A stretch of DNA of 64,000 bases. It comes from Pseudomonadota bacterium. Lineage in GTDB: Bacteria > Pseudomonadota > Alphaproteobacteria > Rickettsiales > UBA1997. Below, in pieces: positions 19,069 through 27,917 of this stretch. The translations under genes were made by a program, and so were the position numbers. The DNA is taken from the NCBI GenBank assembly GCA_018970485.1, contig JAGWWH010000001.1, forward strand, positions 1-64,000, read 5' to 3'. The notes beneath the pieces are model-generated. The model was not told where the DNA came from. It did no database searches and saw only the letters and a program-made list of their open reading frames with translations. The stretch's first letter is position 1. Every line of letters starts with the position of its first letter.

Positions 19069-20319
19069 ATGAATCGCCTTTTCTCAAAATCATTTTTTGC
19101 CGTCGTCGCAATGACAGCTCTTTTGGCAAGTCCTTCGATTCACGCCCAAATAAAAAATGTTTATGATAGCGGAGAAGAAAGCATTTCGGGAATTACCTCT
19201 TTGATGTCAGCGGTTTCAAGTGGCGATGTAGATGGCGTGAAATTCTTTGCCAAATCTGGCCCAGCAGTAATTAACCAGAGAAACCTCGGAGGCGCTACAG
19301 CTCTGCACTTGGCTTGTCGTGAAGGCAATTTTGAAATAGTTAAGATTTTGGTTGATGGCGGAGCGGATATCAATCTTGCCGATAATGAGGGTTGGACACC
19401 TTTGATGCGAGCAGCTTTGGTGGGAGATAAAAATTCGGTCGATTTATTGTTAACAAAAGGCGCAAAAGCTGATGCCATCAATTCTGTAGGTGAATCCGCC
19501 TTAATTCATGCTGCTTACTCTAGTTGTAACGAGTGCTTGATTTCGATGTTTAAAAATTACGATTTCTCCAAGTTCATGGATCTAGATAACCTAAAAGCAC
19601 AACTTTCTGACGCTTTTGTGGCGGCTAAGAATCGTGACAATCAAGTGGCGCAAGACATAATCAACGCCGCTCTAAATTGCCTTCCTAAAGAAAATCTCGT
19701 AGCAAATTTACCAGAGAAAGCGGACGCCCAACAAGAAAAAACGAGCGTCCAGCAAGGCAAAAAATTTGTCTTTAAACCAGACGGAAAAATTGTTTCTGTG
19801 GTTGAAAGTGATTTGCCTTCGATCACTAAGCCAAGCAAATTCAAGTCCGTCACTCAGGCTCCGAAGCAGCAAGAAGAAATGCCTTTTGTTTCTAAATTTA
19901 AATTAATCATCGGAGAGCAAGGCAAAATTCGAACTAAGAAAAATTTGAGCAAAGTGATTAAAGTAGAAGACAATAAATCTTCTGTCGTTCTTGAGAAAGA
20001 TAGAAAAGTAGAAGAGTCGGTAATAAAAACAGAGCCATCTGCTACGGGATCGATTTATAAATTTAGCCGTGGACCAGAGGCTAAAATCATTAAGCGCAAA
20101 CCGATTAAGAAAAAGGAAATTACTTCTTCGCCCAAAGAAGAGCCATTAGTTAAAAATCAGGAATCTAAAATTTCAGATTCTCAGTTAGCAAAGCCAGCAG
20201 AAGCGCCAACAGCTCCCGTAGTTAACAAAGCACCTGTTGCCGGGGCAACCAGCAAAATCATTAATCCAGCTCCAACTTCACAAGAGGTGGCCCCAGCCCC
20301 AGCTCCGGTTGTTAAATAA
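19069..20319 (+). CDS. exported ankyrin-repeat protein with disordered tail
   Basis: 416 residues: a signal peptide with cleavage near 'SIHAQ', then three or four ankyrin repeats at about 45-165 ('GATALHLACREGNFEIVKIL', 'NEGWTPLMRAALVGDKNSVD'). A long Lys/Pro-rich low-complexity tail ends in 'APAPAPVVK'. The order (ankyrin first, disorder last) is the reverse of the upstream gene. It runs convergently into pdxJ with an 8-base overlap. Function unknown; an envelope or secreted scaffold is likely. Confidence 0.88.
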   Translation: MNRLFSKSFFAVVAMTALLASPSIHAQIKNVYDSGEESISGITSLMSAVSSGDVDGVKFFAKSGPAVINQRNLGGATALHLACREGNFEIVKILVDGGADINLADNEGWTPLMRAALVGDKNSVDLLLTKGAKADAINSVGESALIHAAYSSCNECLISMFKNYDFSKFMDLDNLKAQLSDAFVAAKNRDNQVAQDIINAALNCLPKENLVANLPEKADAQQEKTSVQQGKKFVFKPDGKIVSVVESDLPSITKPSKFKSVTQAPKQQEEMPFVSKFKLIIGEQGKIRTKKNLSKVIKVEDNKSSVVLEKDRKVEESVIKTEPSATGSIYKFSRGPEAKIIKRKPIKKKEITSSPKEEPLVKNQESKISDSQLAKPAEAPTAPVVNKAPVAGATSKIINPAPTSQEVAPAPAPVVK

Positions 20320-21043
20320 TCTTAGTTTTCATTTTTCTGATCACGTTTGAAAGCCCATCTAATATTGCCTCACCGATCATAAAGTGACCAATGTTTAACT
20401 CTGCTATCTGCGGAATTTCCGCGATCATTTCTGCAGTTTTGTAATCTAGTCCGTGACCAGCGTGACACTCTAAACCAAGACTTTCTGCCAGCTTAGCGCA
20501 TTCCAAGATTTTCAGAAATTCCTTTTTTTGTGCCGCACCTTTTTTGTGACAAAATTCTCCCGTGTGCAATTCAACGATATCAGCGCCAACTTTTTTTGCC
20601 GTTCTGATTTGTGTTTCATCGGCATCGACAAAAAGTGAAACGAGAATTTTTTTGGTGTGAATTTTTTTAATCATTTCGCGCAGAACTTTCTCGCTTTTTA
20701 CAACATTCAATCCGCCTTCAGTTGTTACTTCTCTTCTTTTTTCTGGAACGATGCAAACCGCATTAGGTTTGGTTTTAAGGGCGATTTTTAACATCTCTTC
20801 TGTCGCCGCCATTTCCAGATTAATCGGTAATTTAATCTCTTTTTTAAGTCGCTTTAGATCTTCGTCTCGAATGTGACGACGGTCTTCGCGCAAATGAATT
20901 GTGATGCCATCAGCGCCAGATTTTTGTGCTAAAATTGCTGCTGTAACCGGATCTGGATGCGTGCCGCCGCGTGCGTTTCTGATGGTTGCAACGTGATCGA
21001 TATTCACTCCTAAACGGATTTTATTTCGAATATTTTTTTTCAT
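20312..21043 (-). CDS. pdxJ: pyridoxine 5'-phosphate synthase
   Basis: The 243-residue TIM-barrel enzyme condenses 1-deoxyxylulose 5-phosphate with 3-amino-2-oxopropyl phosphate to pyridoxine 5'-phosphate. The signatures 'LGVNIDHVATIRNARGG', 'DGITIHLREDRRHIRD' and 'CHAGHGLDYKTAE' are present. Its substrate DXP is the product of dxs, encoded about 1.2 kb away on the other strand. It overlaps the upstream MFS gene by 23 bases, suggesting one transcript. Confidence 0.97.
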   Translation of the reverse strand: MKKNIRNKIRLGVNIDHVATIRNARGGTHPDPVTAAILAQKSGADGITIHLREDRRHIRDEDLKRLKKEIKLPINLEMAATEEMLKIALKTKPNAVCIVPEKRREVTTEGGLNVVKSEKVLREMIKKIHTKKILVSLFVDADETQIRTAKKVGADIVELHTGEFCHKKGAAQKKEFLKILECAKLAESLGLECHAGHGLDYKTAEMIAEIPQIAELNIGHFMIGEAILDGLSNVIRKMKTKII

Positions 21044-22166
21044 TAATGACTAAAAAAGTTAGGTAAAAAACGCAGCTTAAAATGATGGCGATAGGAAATC
21101 CTTGAGAACCAAAAATATTGATCAAAATCCCGCCAGTCAAAGTTCCGCAAAGTGAGCCAATCGAACCAATTAATTGAAATGTGGCGTTTGCCGCGACTAA
21201 TTTTTCTTTCTCGTAATCCTCGTTGGCGATTTTAAAAACCGAAACGTAAATGCATGCGATCGACATGCCAAAAACAAAATAGAGAGCAACTAGAAGTAAA
21301 TACGATTTGGCGTAAAGCAGAATGATTATGAAAGAATAAATGCAGGCCAAAAATCCGATATTTATCAAATTGTAAGGGCTAACTTTTTTTAAGAGAAATC
21401 CAACCCAAATATCAAAAAATCCACTTGCCATGTAAGCAGTAATTAGAAGGCCTGCGGCTTCATAACTAAAGCCAAGATGCACACCAAAAACTACGGTAAA
21501 AATTAGTAAAATGTAAGTTTGAAAATCGAGAAAAAATCGCGCCATGAAGCAGTTTGGATTTTTTTTAAAAAAATCTTTTAGAGCTATTCTTTTCGATTCG
21601 ATTTTTGGTTGTGGAGATTTTCTTAGCAGCAAGATGCAGTTGTAAGATGAGAGCACCAAAATTGCTGAGATAATGAAGGATAAATAACTTGAAGCGCCTG
21701 TGAAGTTAACGATCACTGGACCAATAGCCAAGCCAGCTGAGACGATCATGCTAAAAATTCCTGTAGCGATTCCACGCTGCTCATCGGTGAGTAAAATATT
21801 CAACCAAGATTGCCGAACGATTACGTAAATAAACCAGCAACAGCCCATAAAAATTGCGAATAAAATCCACAGCCAAAAACCTTGGTAAAAATAAATTAGC
21901 AAAATTGCTGCAGAATATCCGAAAGCAGAAAAGCCAAGAGCTCTCATCATTCCTAGCTTCCCAACAAAACGACTTAAAAAAAATGAAGCGAAAATTCCGC
22001 CGATAATTTCGCAAGTTGAAGCGAGTCCAATGTGGGCGGGATCAACATGGTTAAGGGTTAAGACCGTTGGAAAAGTAACCAAATCAATGCCGATTGCCGT
22101 AGCAAAAAGGAAAATACTCAAAAAGAGTAAATTGAGTTCGCGCGAGAATTTTAGGCTGTCGAGCAT
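21021..22166 (-). CDS. major facilitator superfamily transporter
   Basis: 381 residues with about 12 hydrophobic helices in two halves. 'SRFVGKLGMMRALGFSAFGYS' in the loop 2-3 region resembles the MFS motif A area. The substrate is not readable. It is transcribed with pdxJ and divergently from dxs; the shared gap holds an AT-rich inverted repeat. Confidence 0.85.
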   Translation of the reverse strand: MLDSLKFSRELNLLFLSIFLFATAIGIDLVTFPTVLTLNHVDPAHIGLASTCEIIGGIFASFFLSRFVGKLGMMRALGFSAFGYSAAILLIYFYQGFWLWILFAIFMGCCWFIYVIVRQSWLNILLTDEQRGIATGIFSMIVSAGLAIGPVIVNFTGASSYLSFIISAILVLSSYNCILLLRKSPQPKIESKRIALKDFFKKNPNCFMARFFLDFQTYILLIFTVVFGVHLGFSYEAAGLLITAYMASGFFDIWVGFLLKKVSPYNLINIGFLACIYSFIIILLYAKSYLLLVALYFVFGMSIACIYVSVFKIANEDYEKEKLVAANATFQLIGSIGSLCGTLTGGILINIFGSQGFPIAIILSCVFYLTFLVINEKKYSK

Positions 22167-22250
22167 TTAAAGGATTTTTGATTTTCGATTTTTCATTTTA
22201 GAATCGGCTTAAACTCAGATAAATCTAAAATCTAAAATCAAAAACCAAAA
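22167..22250. repeat. AT-rich imperfect inverted repeat in the MFS/dxs divergent gap
   Basis: The left side carries 'ggatttttgattttcg' and the right side 'aaatctaaaatctaaaatc' followed by 'aaaaacc', which are imperfect inverted copies. It occupies the whole region between two divergent starts and must contain both promoters. Confidence 0.55.
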
Positions 22251-24143
22251 ATGAGTAAGACTCCTTTACTTGACCAGATCCGCACTCCTTCCGATCTCAA
22301 AAAATTGTCACGCGAAGAAATTAAAAAATTCGCTGATGAATTGCGTTACGAAACAATTTCTGTCGTCTCGCAAACCGGCGGCCATTTGGGTGCTGGACTC
22401 GGTGTTGTCGAACTTACTTGTGCGCTGCATTATATTTTTGATACGCCACACGATAAATTAATCTGGGATGTCGGGCATCAAGCTTATCCACACAAAATTC
22501 TCACCGGCCGTCGCGAAAAAATGCGCACTATTCGTCAACCCGAAGGATTGGCAGGATTTACTCGCAGAGACGAAAGTGAGTACGATCCATTTGGTGCTGG
22601 ACACAGCTCTACATCTATCTCGGCGGCACTTGGCATTTCTGTCGCTAAAAAATTTAAAAAAGAAAAATCGCACGTAATTGCGGTAATTGGCGATGGCGCA
22701 ATGTCAGCGGGAATGGCATTTGAAGCCTTAAATAATGCTGGCGCGCTTGAAGATGAATTTTTCCAAGACAATCGACTCATCGTAATTTTAAACGACAATG
22801 ACATGTCGATCGCACCTCCAACTGGCGCGCTTTCGCACTATTTTTCGCGCGTTGCTTCCTCGAGATCTTATTTAAAAATTCGCGACGTAGCCAAAAAACT
22901 TCCCAATCGCCTTTCACGCTTTTCACGCAAATTAGAAAAAGCTACGAAGGAGTGGTGGATGGGAGGAAATATTTTTGAGGAACTTGGATTCTACTACATC
23001 GGACCCATCGATGGACACAACTTGGATGCTTTAATTCCGATTTTAGAAAATATTCGTAACGACAAATCGACCGATCCAATCCTCATTCACTGCGTCACGC
23101 AAAAAGGAAAAGGTTACGTTGAGACCATGCAATCAAACGATAAATTGCATGCTGTGGCAAAGTTTGATCGAACTACCGGAGTACAACACAAGGCAGTCTC
23201 TGACTTTCCAAGTTATTCAAAAATTTTTGGCACACGCCTTGCGGAACTCGCAAAAAAAGATGACAAGATTTTAGCAATCACCGCCGCGATGCCTTCTGGC
23301 ACTGGTCTTGACGTCTTCGCTAAAATTCATCCGCAAAGAATGTTTGATGTTGGAATTGCCGAACAACACGCCGTGACATTCGCCGCCGGCCTTGCCACAG
23401 AAGGCATGAAGCCATATGCCACGATTTACTCAACTTTCTTACAACGGGCCTACGACCAAGTTGTTCATGATGTTGCCGTACAAAAATTACCAGTTCGTTT
23501 TGCGATTGATCGCGCCGGTTTTGTTGGTGCTGACGGCCCAACTCACGCGGGTTCGTTCGACATCGCTTACTTAATTAATTTGCCTGATTTTGTTTTGATG
23601 GCTTCTGCCGACGGACAAGAATTGGTGAAAATGATCAACACCGCGAACTCAATCAATGATCGCCCAAGCGCCTTCCGCTTCCCTCGCGGCGAAGCAACCT
23701 CTGAAATAAATTTTGCCGATGACGAAATTTTAGAAATAGGGAAGGGTCGCTTGATTCAACAGGGAAGCAAGGTCGCGATCATTTCCTACGGCGCAATTTT
23801 GAGCAACGTCATCGCCGCCGCAAAAATTTTAGAAGAAACCCAAGGCCTAAAAATCACCGTCGCCGACGCAAGATTTGCTAAACCTCTCGACGAAAAATTG
23901 ATTTCCGACTTAGCCAAAAATCACGAAATCCTAATCTCGATTGAAGAAGGCGCCGTCGGCGGCTTCGGCTCGGCTGTAACTCAATTCCTTCTTAACTTCG
24001 GATTGATGGATCAAAAATCTTTCAAATTTCGTTCACTCGTAATGAATGATAAATTCATCGAACAAAATAAAATCGATGTGATGCAAGAGCAGGCGGGGAT
24101 TGGGGTGGAGTCGATTTTGAAATTAGTTAAATCTCTACTTTAA
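22251..24143 (+). CDS. dxs: 1-deoxy-D-xylulose-5-phosphate synthase
   Basis: The 630-residue thiamine-diphosphate enzyme is the first step of the MEP isoprenoid pathway and also feeds pdxJ. Visible motifs include '[16 protein letters not shown]', '[18 protein letters not shown]' with 'ILNDNDMSI' (ThDP/Mg binding), '[13 protein letters not shown]' and '[15 protein letters not shown]'. Length is normal. Presence of the MEP pathway separates this genome from Rickettsia species that lack it. Confidence 0.97.
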   Translation: MSKTPLLDQIRTPSDLKKLSREEIKKFADELRYETISVVSQTGGHLGAGLGVVELTCALHYIFDTPHDKLIWDVGHQAYPHKILTGRREKMRTIRQPEGLAGFTRRDESEYDPFGAGHSSTSISAALGISVAKKFKKEKSHVIAVIGDGAMSAGMAFEALNNAGALEDEFFQDNRLIVILNDNDMSIAPPTGALSHYFSRVASSRSYLKIRDVAKKLPNRLSRFSRKLEKATKEWWMGGNIFEELGFYYIGPIDGHNLDALIPILENIRNDKSTDPILIHCVTQKGKGYVETMQSNDKLHAVAKFDRTTGVQHKAVSDFPSYSKIFGTRLAELAKKDDKILAITAAMPSGTGLDVFAKIHPQRMFDVGIAEQHAVTFAAGLATEGMKPYATIYSTFLQRAYDQVVHDVAVQKLPVRFAIDRAGFVGADGPTHAGSFDIAYLINLPDFVLMASADGQELVKMINTANSINDRPSAFRFPRGEATSEINFADDEILEIGKGRLIQQGSKVAIISYGAILSNVIAAAKILEETQGLKITVADARFAKPLDEKLISDLAKNHEILISIEEGAVGGFGSAVTQFLLNFGLMDQKSFKFRSLVMNDKFIEQNKIDVMQEQAGIGVESILKLVKSLL

Positions 24144-24160
24144 ATTAAACCGAGTCTCTC

Positions 24161-24240
24161 GTCGTCATGCTGAGATTGTCGAAGCATGATGCCAAACCAC
24201 AGAGCTCTATATCATGCTTCGACAAGCTCAGCATGACGAC
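24161..24240. repeat. dispersed inverted repeat, family 'gcttgtcgaagcatga'
   Basis: Arms at 24161-24190 and 24209-24240 are inverted copies ('gtcgtcatgctgag' and 'ctcagcatgacgac' ends) with a few mismatches. It fills the convergent gap between dxs and the methyltransferase and could act as a transcription end for both. Relatives lie at 47183-47239 (inside ligA) and 62861-62916. Confidence 0.8.
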
Positions 24241-24255
24241 GATATCTCAGATATT

Positions 24256-24954
24256 TCAAACGGCGGCGTTGTTCACTTCATCACTTTTTTTCGCCACCCA
24301 AACCACTCTCTCGCTCACATCACAGAGCAACACCTCAAACCCATGCCTCTCTAACAAATCCCGATACTCCTCCTTCGAAAGCGACGAGTGATAAAGCATC
24401 TCCCCATTATTATCACTCCACACCTCGCCATCACTCGACCCCGAAGTAAAAGCCAAAATTCCACCCGCCAAAATATGCGCCGCAAAAGTTGCAAACATTG
24501 ATCTTTGCTCGGCGCGCGTGAGATGAAAAAAACTATCCCAAGCAAGGATGACGGCGAATTTTTTACCGAGATTTAAATCGCGCATATCGGCGACAAAAAA
24601 ATTCCCCGCAAAATTTTCGACAGAATTTGCTGGAGGATTTTGCTGAGGATTTTGCGCGGAATTTTTGCTAAAATTCTGACTAAAACTTTGCTTAAAATTC
24701 TGGGGAGAAAATTTTTTCTGGCAGAGCTCAATCATCTTCCAACTCCCATCAATCCCCGTCACCAAATACCCCCGCTCCATAAAAAACCTCGCCAACGGCT
24801 CACCCGCTCCACACCCCAAATCCAACACCTCCGACCCCGCAGAAGCCGCGCGCAGGATCAACTCAAGATATTCCTTCTCGACCAAATTCTTATCGCGAGC
24901 TTCATCAAACCACTCGGCGATTTTGTTGTAGGATTGGCAGGTGGGGGTAGGCAT
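24256..24954 (-). CDS. class I SAM-dependent methyltransferase
   Basis: 232 residues with motif I 'VLDLGCGAGEPLARFF' and the acidic end of strand 2 'VTGIDGS'. 'FFVADMRDLNLG' and 'ILAWDSFFHLT' follow. The substrate is unknown. Between strands 2 and 3 there is a low-complexity Asn/Gln/Phe-rich run (about residues 82-115, repeated 'QNF'/'NP'), encoded by imperfect tandem A/T-rich units at about 24610-24710. Its upstream region holds the first of two 43-bp direct repeats that bracket fic. Confidence 0.85.
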   Translation of the reverse strand: MPTPTCQSYNKIAEWFDEARDKNLVEKEYLELILRAASAGSEVLDLGCGAGEPLARFFMERGYLVTGIDGSWKMIELCQKKFSPQNFKQSFSQNFSKNSAQNPQQNPPANSVENFAGNFFVADMRDLNLGKKFAVILAWDSFFHLTRAEQRSMFATFAAHILAGGILAFTSGSSDGEVWSDNNGEMLYHSSLSKEEYRDLLERHGFEVLLCDVSERVVWVAKKSDEVNNAAV

Positions 24955-24974
24955 TTGGTGCGTGATTCGAGTGT

Positions 24975-25017
24975 TATTTTTGCGGAGGCGGGGAATTAAA
25001 ATTAGTATACTGTCCCC
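24975..25017 (+). repeat. 43-bp direct repeat, copy 1 (upstream of methyltransferase)
   Basis: Identical over all 43 bases to 25781-25823. It begins 'tatttttgcggaggcgggga' and ends in 'gtatactgtcccc', which is also the core of the REP-like repeats near the transposase. The two copies bracket the fic gene. Confidence 0.85.
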
Positions 25018-25045
25018 GGATTACGGATTATAAGGATTATCAAAT

Positions 25046-25651
25046 CTACAGCTCCTCAATACTAAACTCGCTATACCCCTCAAAATAATAACTCACATCA
25101 ATCCCTTTCATAAAAATTTCGCGATCATTGACTTTATCCGTCAGTGCTTTGCCAAGAAGATATTTGATTTCGATATCTTTAACAGTGCTACGCTCCATTG
25201 CCATCAGATAATCTTCCTTATCAACCATATTCCAATCAATCACCTGCTTTAATTCTTTTTTTAGCATCAAATCTAGCCATATTCTAGTAGCTCTACCATT
25301 ACCTTCGCGGAAGGGATGAGCGATGTTCATTTCTACATATTTTTCGATGATCTTATCGAAATTACTTTGCGGCATTTTGCTGATGTTTTGCAGTGACTGC
25401 TCAAGATACATCAGCGGCGCAAAACGAAAATTCCCCTTCGCAATATTCACATCACGCAACTTTCCAGCGAAGTCGTAAATCTCGCCAAATAAGTAAGCAT
25501 GAATTTGCGTAAGCCCCGCAAAAGTGCCGACTTCGATTTGATTTATTTCTCCGCTTTCAAAGAGTTTTTTGGCTTTTTGTTTGCTAATTTTTTCTTCTGC
25601 TTTGTTTAACTCCAGCTGATTGGTGATGTTTAATTTATTCGGCAGAATCAT
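25046..25651 (-). CDS. fic: Fic-family AMPylating enzyme with C-terminal self-inhibition motif
   Basis: 201 residues. The Fic catalytic loop [12 protein letters not shown] is at 112-123, complete with the catalytic His and both Arg. Near the C-terminus, residues 187-192 read SYYFEG, the (S/T)xxxE(G/N) inhibitory motif, placed as in class III Fic proteins such as NmFic. These AMPylate targets such as DNA gyrase and are released from inhibition by changes in oligomeric state or by auto-modification. No separate antitoxin gene is present, as expected for this class. The gene is bracketed by 43-bp direct repeats, which suggests mobility. Confidence 0.92.
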   Translation of the reverse strand: MILPNKLNITNQLELNKAEEKISKQKAKKLFESGEINQIEVGTFAGLTQIHAYLFGEIYDFAGKLRDVNIAKGNFRFAPLMYLEQSLQNISKMPQSNFDKIIEKYVEMNIAHPFREGNGRATRIWLDLMLKKELKQVIDWNMVDKEDYLMAMERSTVKDIEIKYLLGKALTDKVNDREIFMKGIDVSYYFEGYSEFSIEEL

Positions 25652-25727
25652 GTTTTTTGCCCCCTTATTCGGTTAGAAGTGATGGGAAGAAATTAGCATA
25701 GTTTTCACGGATTGTCTACGAAAGGTT

Positions 25728-25975
25728 GGGGAATTGGTATACTGTCCCCGGATTATTTGTCCCCGGATTATTTAGAGTACTATTTTTGCGGAGGCGGGGA
25801 ATTAAAATTAGTATACTGTCCCCTCAATAATAATCCGGGGACGGTAAATAATCCGGGGACGGTATACCAATTCCCACCCTACTTGCTCTCCAAAAATAAT
25901 CCGGGGACGGTATACCAATTCCCCACCAAAAATAATCCGGGAAATAATCCGGGGACGGTATACCAATTCCCCACC
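25728..25975. repeat. cluster of REP-like repeats left of the transposase
   Basis: Several copies of a short unit with core 'tactgtccccggattat', or its complement 'ataatccggggacggta', often extended with 'taccaattcccca'. The first two are in one orientation and the later ones in the other. A stop-free frame across part of this region is just repeat. Together with 25652-25727 this covers the whole fic-transposase gap; I see no gene in it. Confidence 0.85.
25781..25823 (+). repeat. 43-bp direct repeat, copy 2 (right of fic)
   Basis: Perfect copy of 24975-25017, 806 bases further on, embedded in the REP-like cluster. The pair could be the result of recombination or of duplication on insertion. 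Confidence 0.85.
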
Positions 25976-26073
25976 CACTTGCTCTCCCAGAAAACATAAA
26001 TTATCCACCGCCACTCGAAACTGATTCACTCATTCGTCAGTTTCAAATCACCCTAAACCCAATACCAAAAACC

Positions 26074-26733
26074 ATGGCCAGAATAGCAAGGGTAGTAATT
26101 CCCGGAGTCGCTCATCACATCACTCAAAGAGGGGTGCGCTCCATGAATATCTTCAACAGCCGAGAAGATAAAAAATCATATCTAAAAATATTGTCAGAGC
26201 TCTCTCTGCGCGAAGGCCTCAAAATTCACGCCTATTGTCTGATGGATAATCATGTTCATTTGCTAGTCACTCCACAAAAAGAAGACGGCCTCAGAAAAGC
26301 CATTGGAGAAACTCACAGATTATACACTCGCAGAATGAACTTCCGGCAAAAAGTTCGCGGACATTTATTCCAAGAAAGATTTTTCTCCTGCCCGCTCGAT
26401 GATGCTCATTCTGTCGCCGCCGCAAGATACATCGAAAGAAATCCAGTCAGAGCCAAGATGTACAAACAAGCCTGGAACTACGAATTCTCAAGCGCGAAAT
26501 ATCACGTAGGCGCAACAAAAACAGATCCACTATTAACTGATGAAAAATGGCACCACAGCGCGAATGAGTGGAAGGAATTATTGCGAGAAGAGGCGAAGGA
26601 AATTGAGTTGATCAGAAGATCAACAAAAACCGGCCGACCGTCGGGAAATGAAAAATTTATTAAGAATCTTGAGAAGGCGTCGGGAAGGGTGTTGGCGATT
26701 AAGAAGGCGGGAAGGCGTTCTAGAGGTGGGTGA
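26074..26733 (+). CDS. REP-associated tyrosine transposase (RAYT, Y1/IS200-like)
   Basis: 219 residues of the Y1 transposase fold: HUH motif 'NHVHLLV' (His60, His62), N-terminal 'ARVVIPGVAHHITQRG' typical of RAYT/DUF1568 proteins, and the candidate catalytic Tyr119 in 'ARYIERNPVRA'. RAYTs nick single-stranded DNA at REP hairpins and are thought to spread them. Repeats with core 'ctgtccccggattat' flank the gene on both sides, which supports the assignment. The basic C-terminus is typical. No terminal inverted repeats of a normal IS are seen. Confidence 0.92.
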   Translation: MARIARVVIPGVAHHITQRGVRSMNIFNSREDKKSYLKILSELSLREGLKIHAYCLMDNHVHLLVTPQKEDGLRKAIGETHRLYTRRMNFRQKVRGHLFQERFFSCPLDDAHSVAAARYIERNPVRAKMYKQAWNYEFSSAKYHVGATKTDPLLTDEKWHHSANEWKELLREEAKEIELIRRSTKTGRPSGNEKFIKNLEKASGRVLAIKKAGRRSRGG

Positions 26734-26741
26734 GGGAATTG

Positions 26742-26836
26742 AGAAATTGGTTACTGTCCCCGGATTATTCTTCCCCGGATTATTCGGTTACTGTCCCCGG
26801 ATTATTCAGAAATTGGTTACTGTCCCCGGATTATTC
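26742..26836. repeat. cluster of REP-like repeats right of the transposase
   Basis: Four copies of 'ccccggattatt', three with 'ggttactgt' in front, all in the same orientation, starting eight bases after the transposase stop. The core matches the left cluster, but with 'ggttactg' in place of 'gtatactg'. Confidence 0.85.
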
Positions 26837-26948
26837 TAAATCTTTTATCCAGTTTGATGAAATAAACCAAGATGGTGATTTTGAGTCATTCAGAATTTCT
26901 CGATAGTGTAAAAATCAGATAAAGATTTTTCTCATCGATGAGGAGCTG

Positions 26949-27650
26949 TTACCTAAGGCTATTACGGGAAGGGTTTGAACCACTACCAATTTCAGGTCTA
27001 GCGATATGAGGACTTACCGTTGGGCTGGGAGTTTCCCCTTCTCGATTTGGGGTGACGGTAACAGTAGTAACGATCCTAAATATTTTTCCATCAACTTCAA
27101 TAGTTTCCCCTTCAATAAGTTCCCCTTCAATAAGTTTCTCTTTGGATTCCCCCTCTCGAAATTTTTCTTCAGAACCATCAGTAAGATCTGAAATATTATC
27201 AGATTGGTCATCATGGGAGTTAATAAATTTCGCTATAGATTCCTCTAATTCTTTAAATCCTAACAACCCAGCAAGTTCATACGCTTTAGTAAGAGATTTA
27301 AGATTAGTAGAATATTTTTCCAAAAGTAGTTGGACTAAAGGTTGATGACCAAGTCTTGTAGCGCAAAGTAAAGCATTATCAATGTCGGGGTTAACCTCGT
27401 CACCGGAAGTATTAAAATCAGTACTAACTCCTTTTTCTAAAAGAACTTTAAGCGCTTCTGCTTTGTTTAAAATTATGGCAAACCGTAAGGCATTCCAACC
27501 GTTGCCAAATTCAGGATTAACATCTTCATCTAAAAGAGCTTTAACAGCTTGAGATGCTTCGGTATCAGACAAAGACAAGGCTCTTATAAATTTTATCCTA
27601 TTCAAATCCATAGGGTTGCTCGTCTCGGACAATTCACTTTTTGTCTTCAT
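26949..27650 (-). CDS. ankyrin-repeat protein (cytoplasmic type)
   Basis: 233 residues without a signal peptide. Ankyrin-like repeats cover about 30-150 ('GNGWNALRFAIILNKAEALK', 'DIDNALLCATRLGHQPLVQL'). A Glu/Lys-rich run with short repeats 'EGE(L/S/T)' follows (about 165-190), and the tail is Ser/Pro-rich. Such proteins are common secreted effectors in Rickettsiales, but no secretion signal can be proven here. It lies in the accessory block next to the transposase. Confidence 0.8.
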   Translation of the reverse strand: MKTKSELSETSNPMDLNRIKFIRALSLSDTEASQAVKALLDEDVNPEFGNGWNALRFAIILNKAEALKVLLEKGVSTDFNTSGDEVNPDIDNALLCATRLGHQPLVQLLLEKYSTNLKSLTKAYELAGLLGFKELEESIAKFINSHDDQSDNISDLTDGSEEKFREGESKEKLIEGELIEGETIEVDGKIFRIVTTVTVTPNREGETPSPTVSPHIARPEIGSGSNPSRNSLR

Positions 27651-27917
27651 AAGTTTTTCTTTTTTAATAAATTTTGCCAGAAACCAATAATAAGTTCAGG
27701 CTAAATGAAATGATGGTTCAATCACTCAAATTAGTATCGAGAAGGTCTAATATTCTAGAGTTATTTGGAAAATCTTTACGATTTAAAGAAGCGGCTTTTC
27801 AAGAAAAGATTGATCTGGCCAAATTAGCTAGGTTATTTGATCAGTAACCAAATTTACGGCTAACAAAAAACAATTCTCAACATCATCGCTTCTTAAGCGC
27901 AGATTAATTTTTAAAAC
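27651..27917. other. gap with a 45-codon ORF only
   Basis: The only open frame is an ATG ORF at 27710-27847 on the plus strand (45 codons, ending 'KLARLFDQ'). It has no recognisable family and may be a remnant linked to the pseudogene that follows. No tRNA or hairpin was seen. Confidence 0.3.

Noticed and set aside
25728-25975. possible CRISPR array
   Set aside because: Repeats vary in length, come in both orientations, have no regular spacers, and no cas genes are near; the adjacent RAYT explains them.
25712-25999. 95-codon ORF with repeated 'NNPGTVYQF'
   Set aside because: It is the translation of the REP-like repeat cluster, with an equally repetitive ORF on the other strand; no sign of coding selection.
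27710-27847. 45-codon ORF as a gene
   Set aside because: Short, no recognisable family, next to a pseudogene; kept only as a remark.
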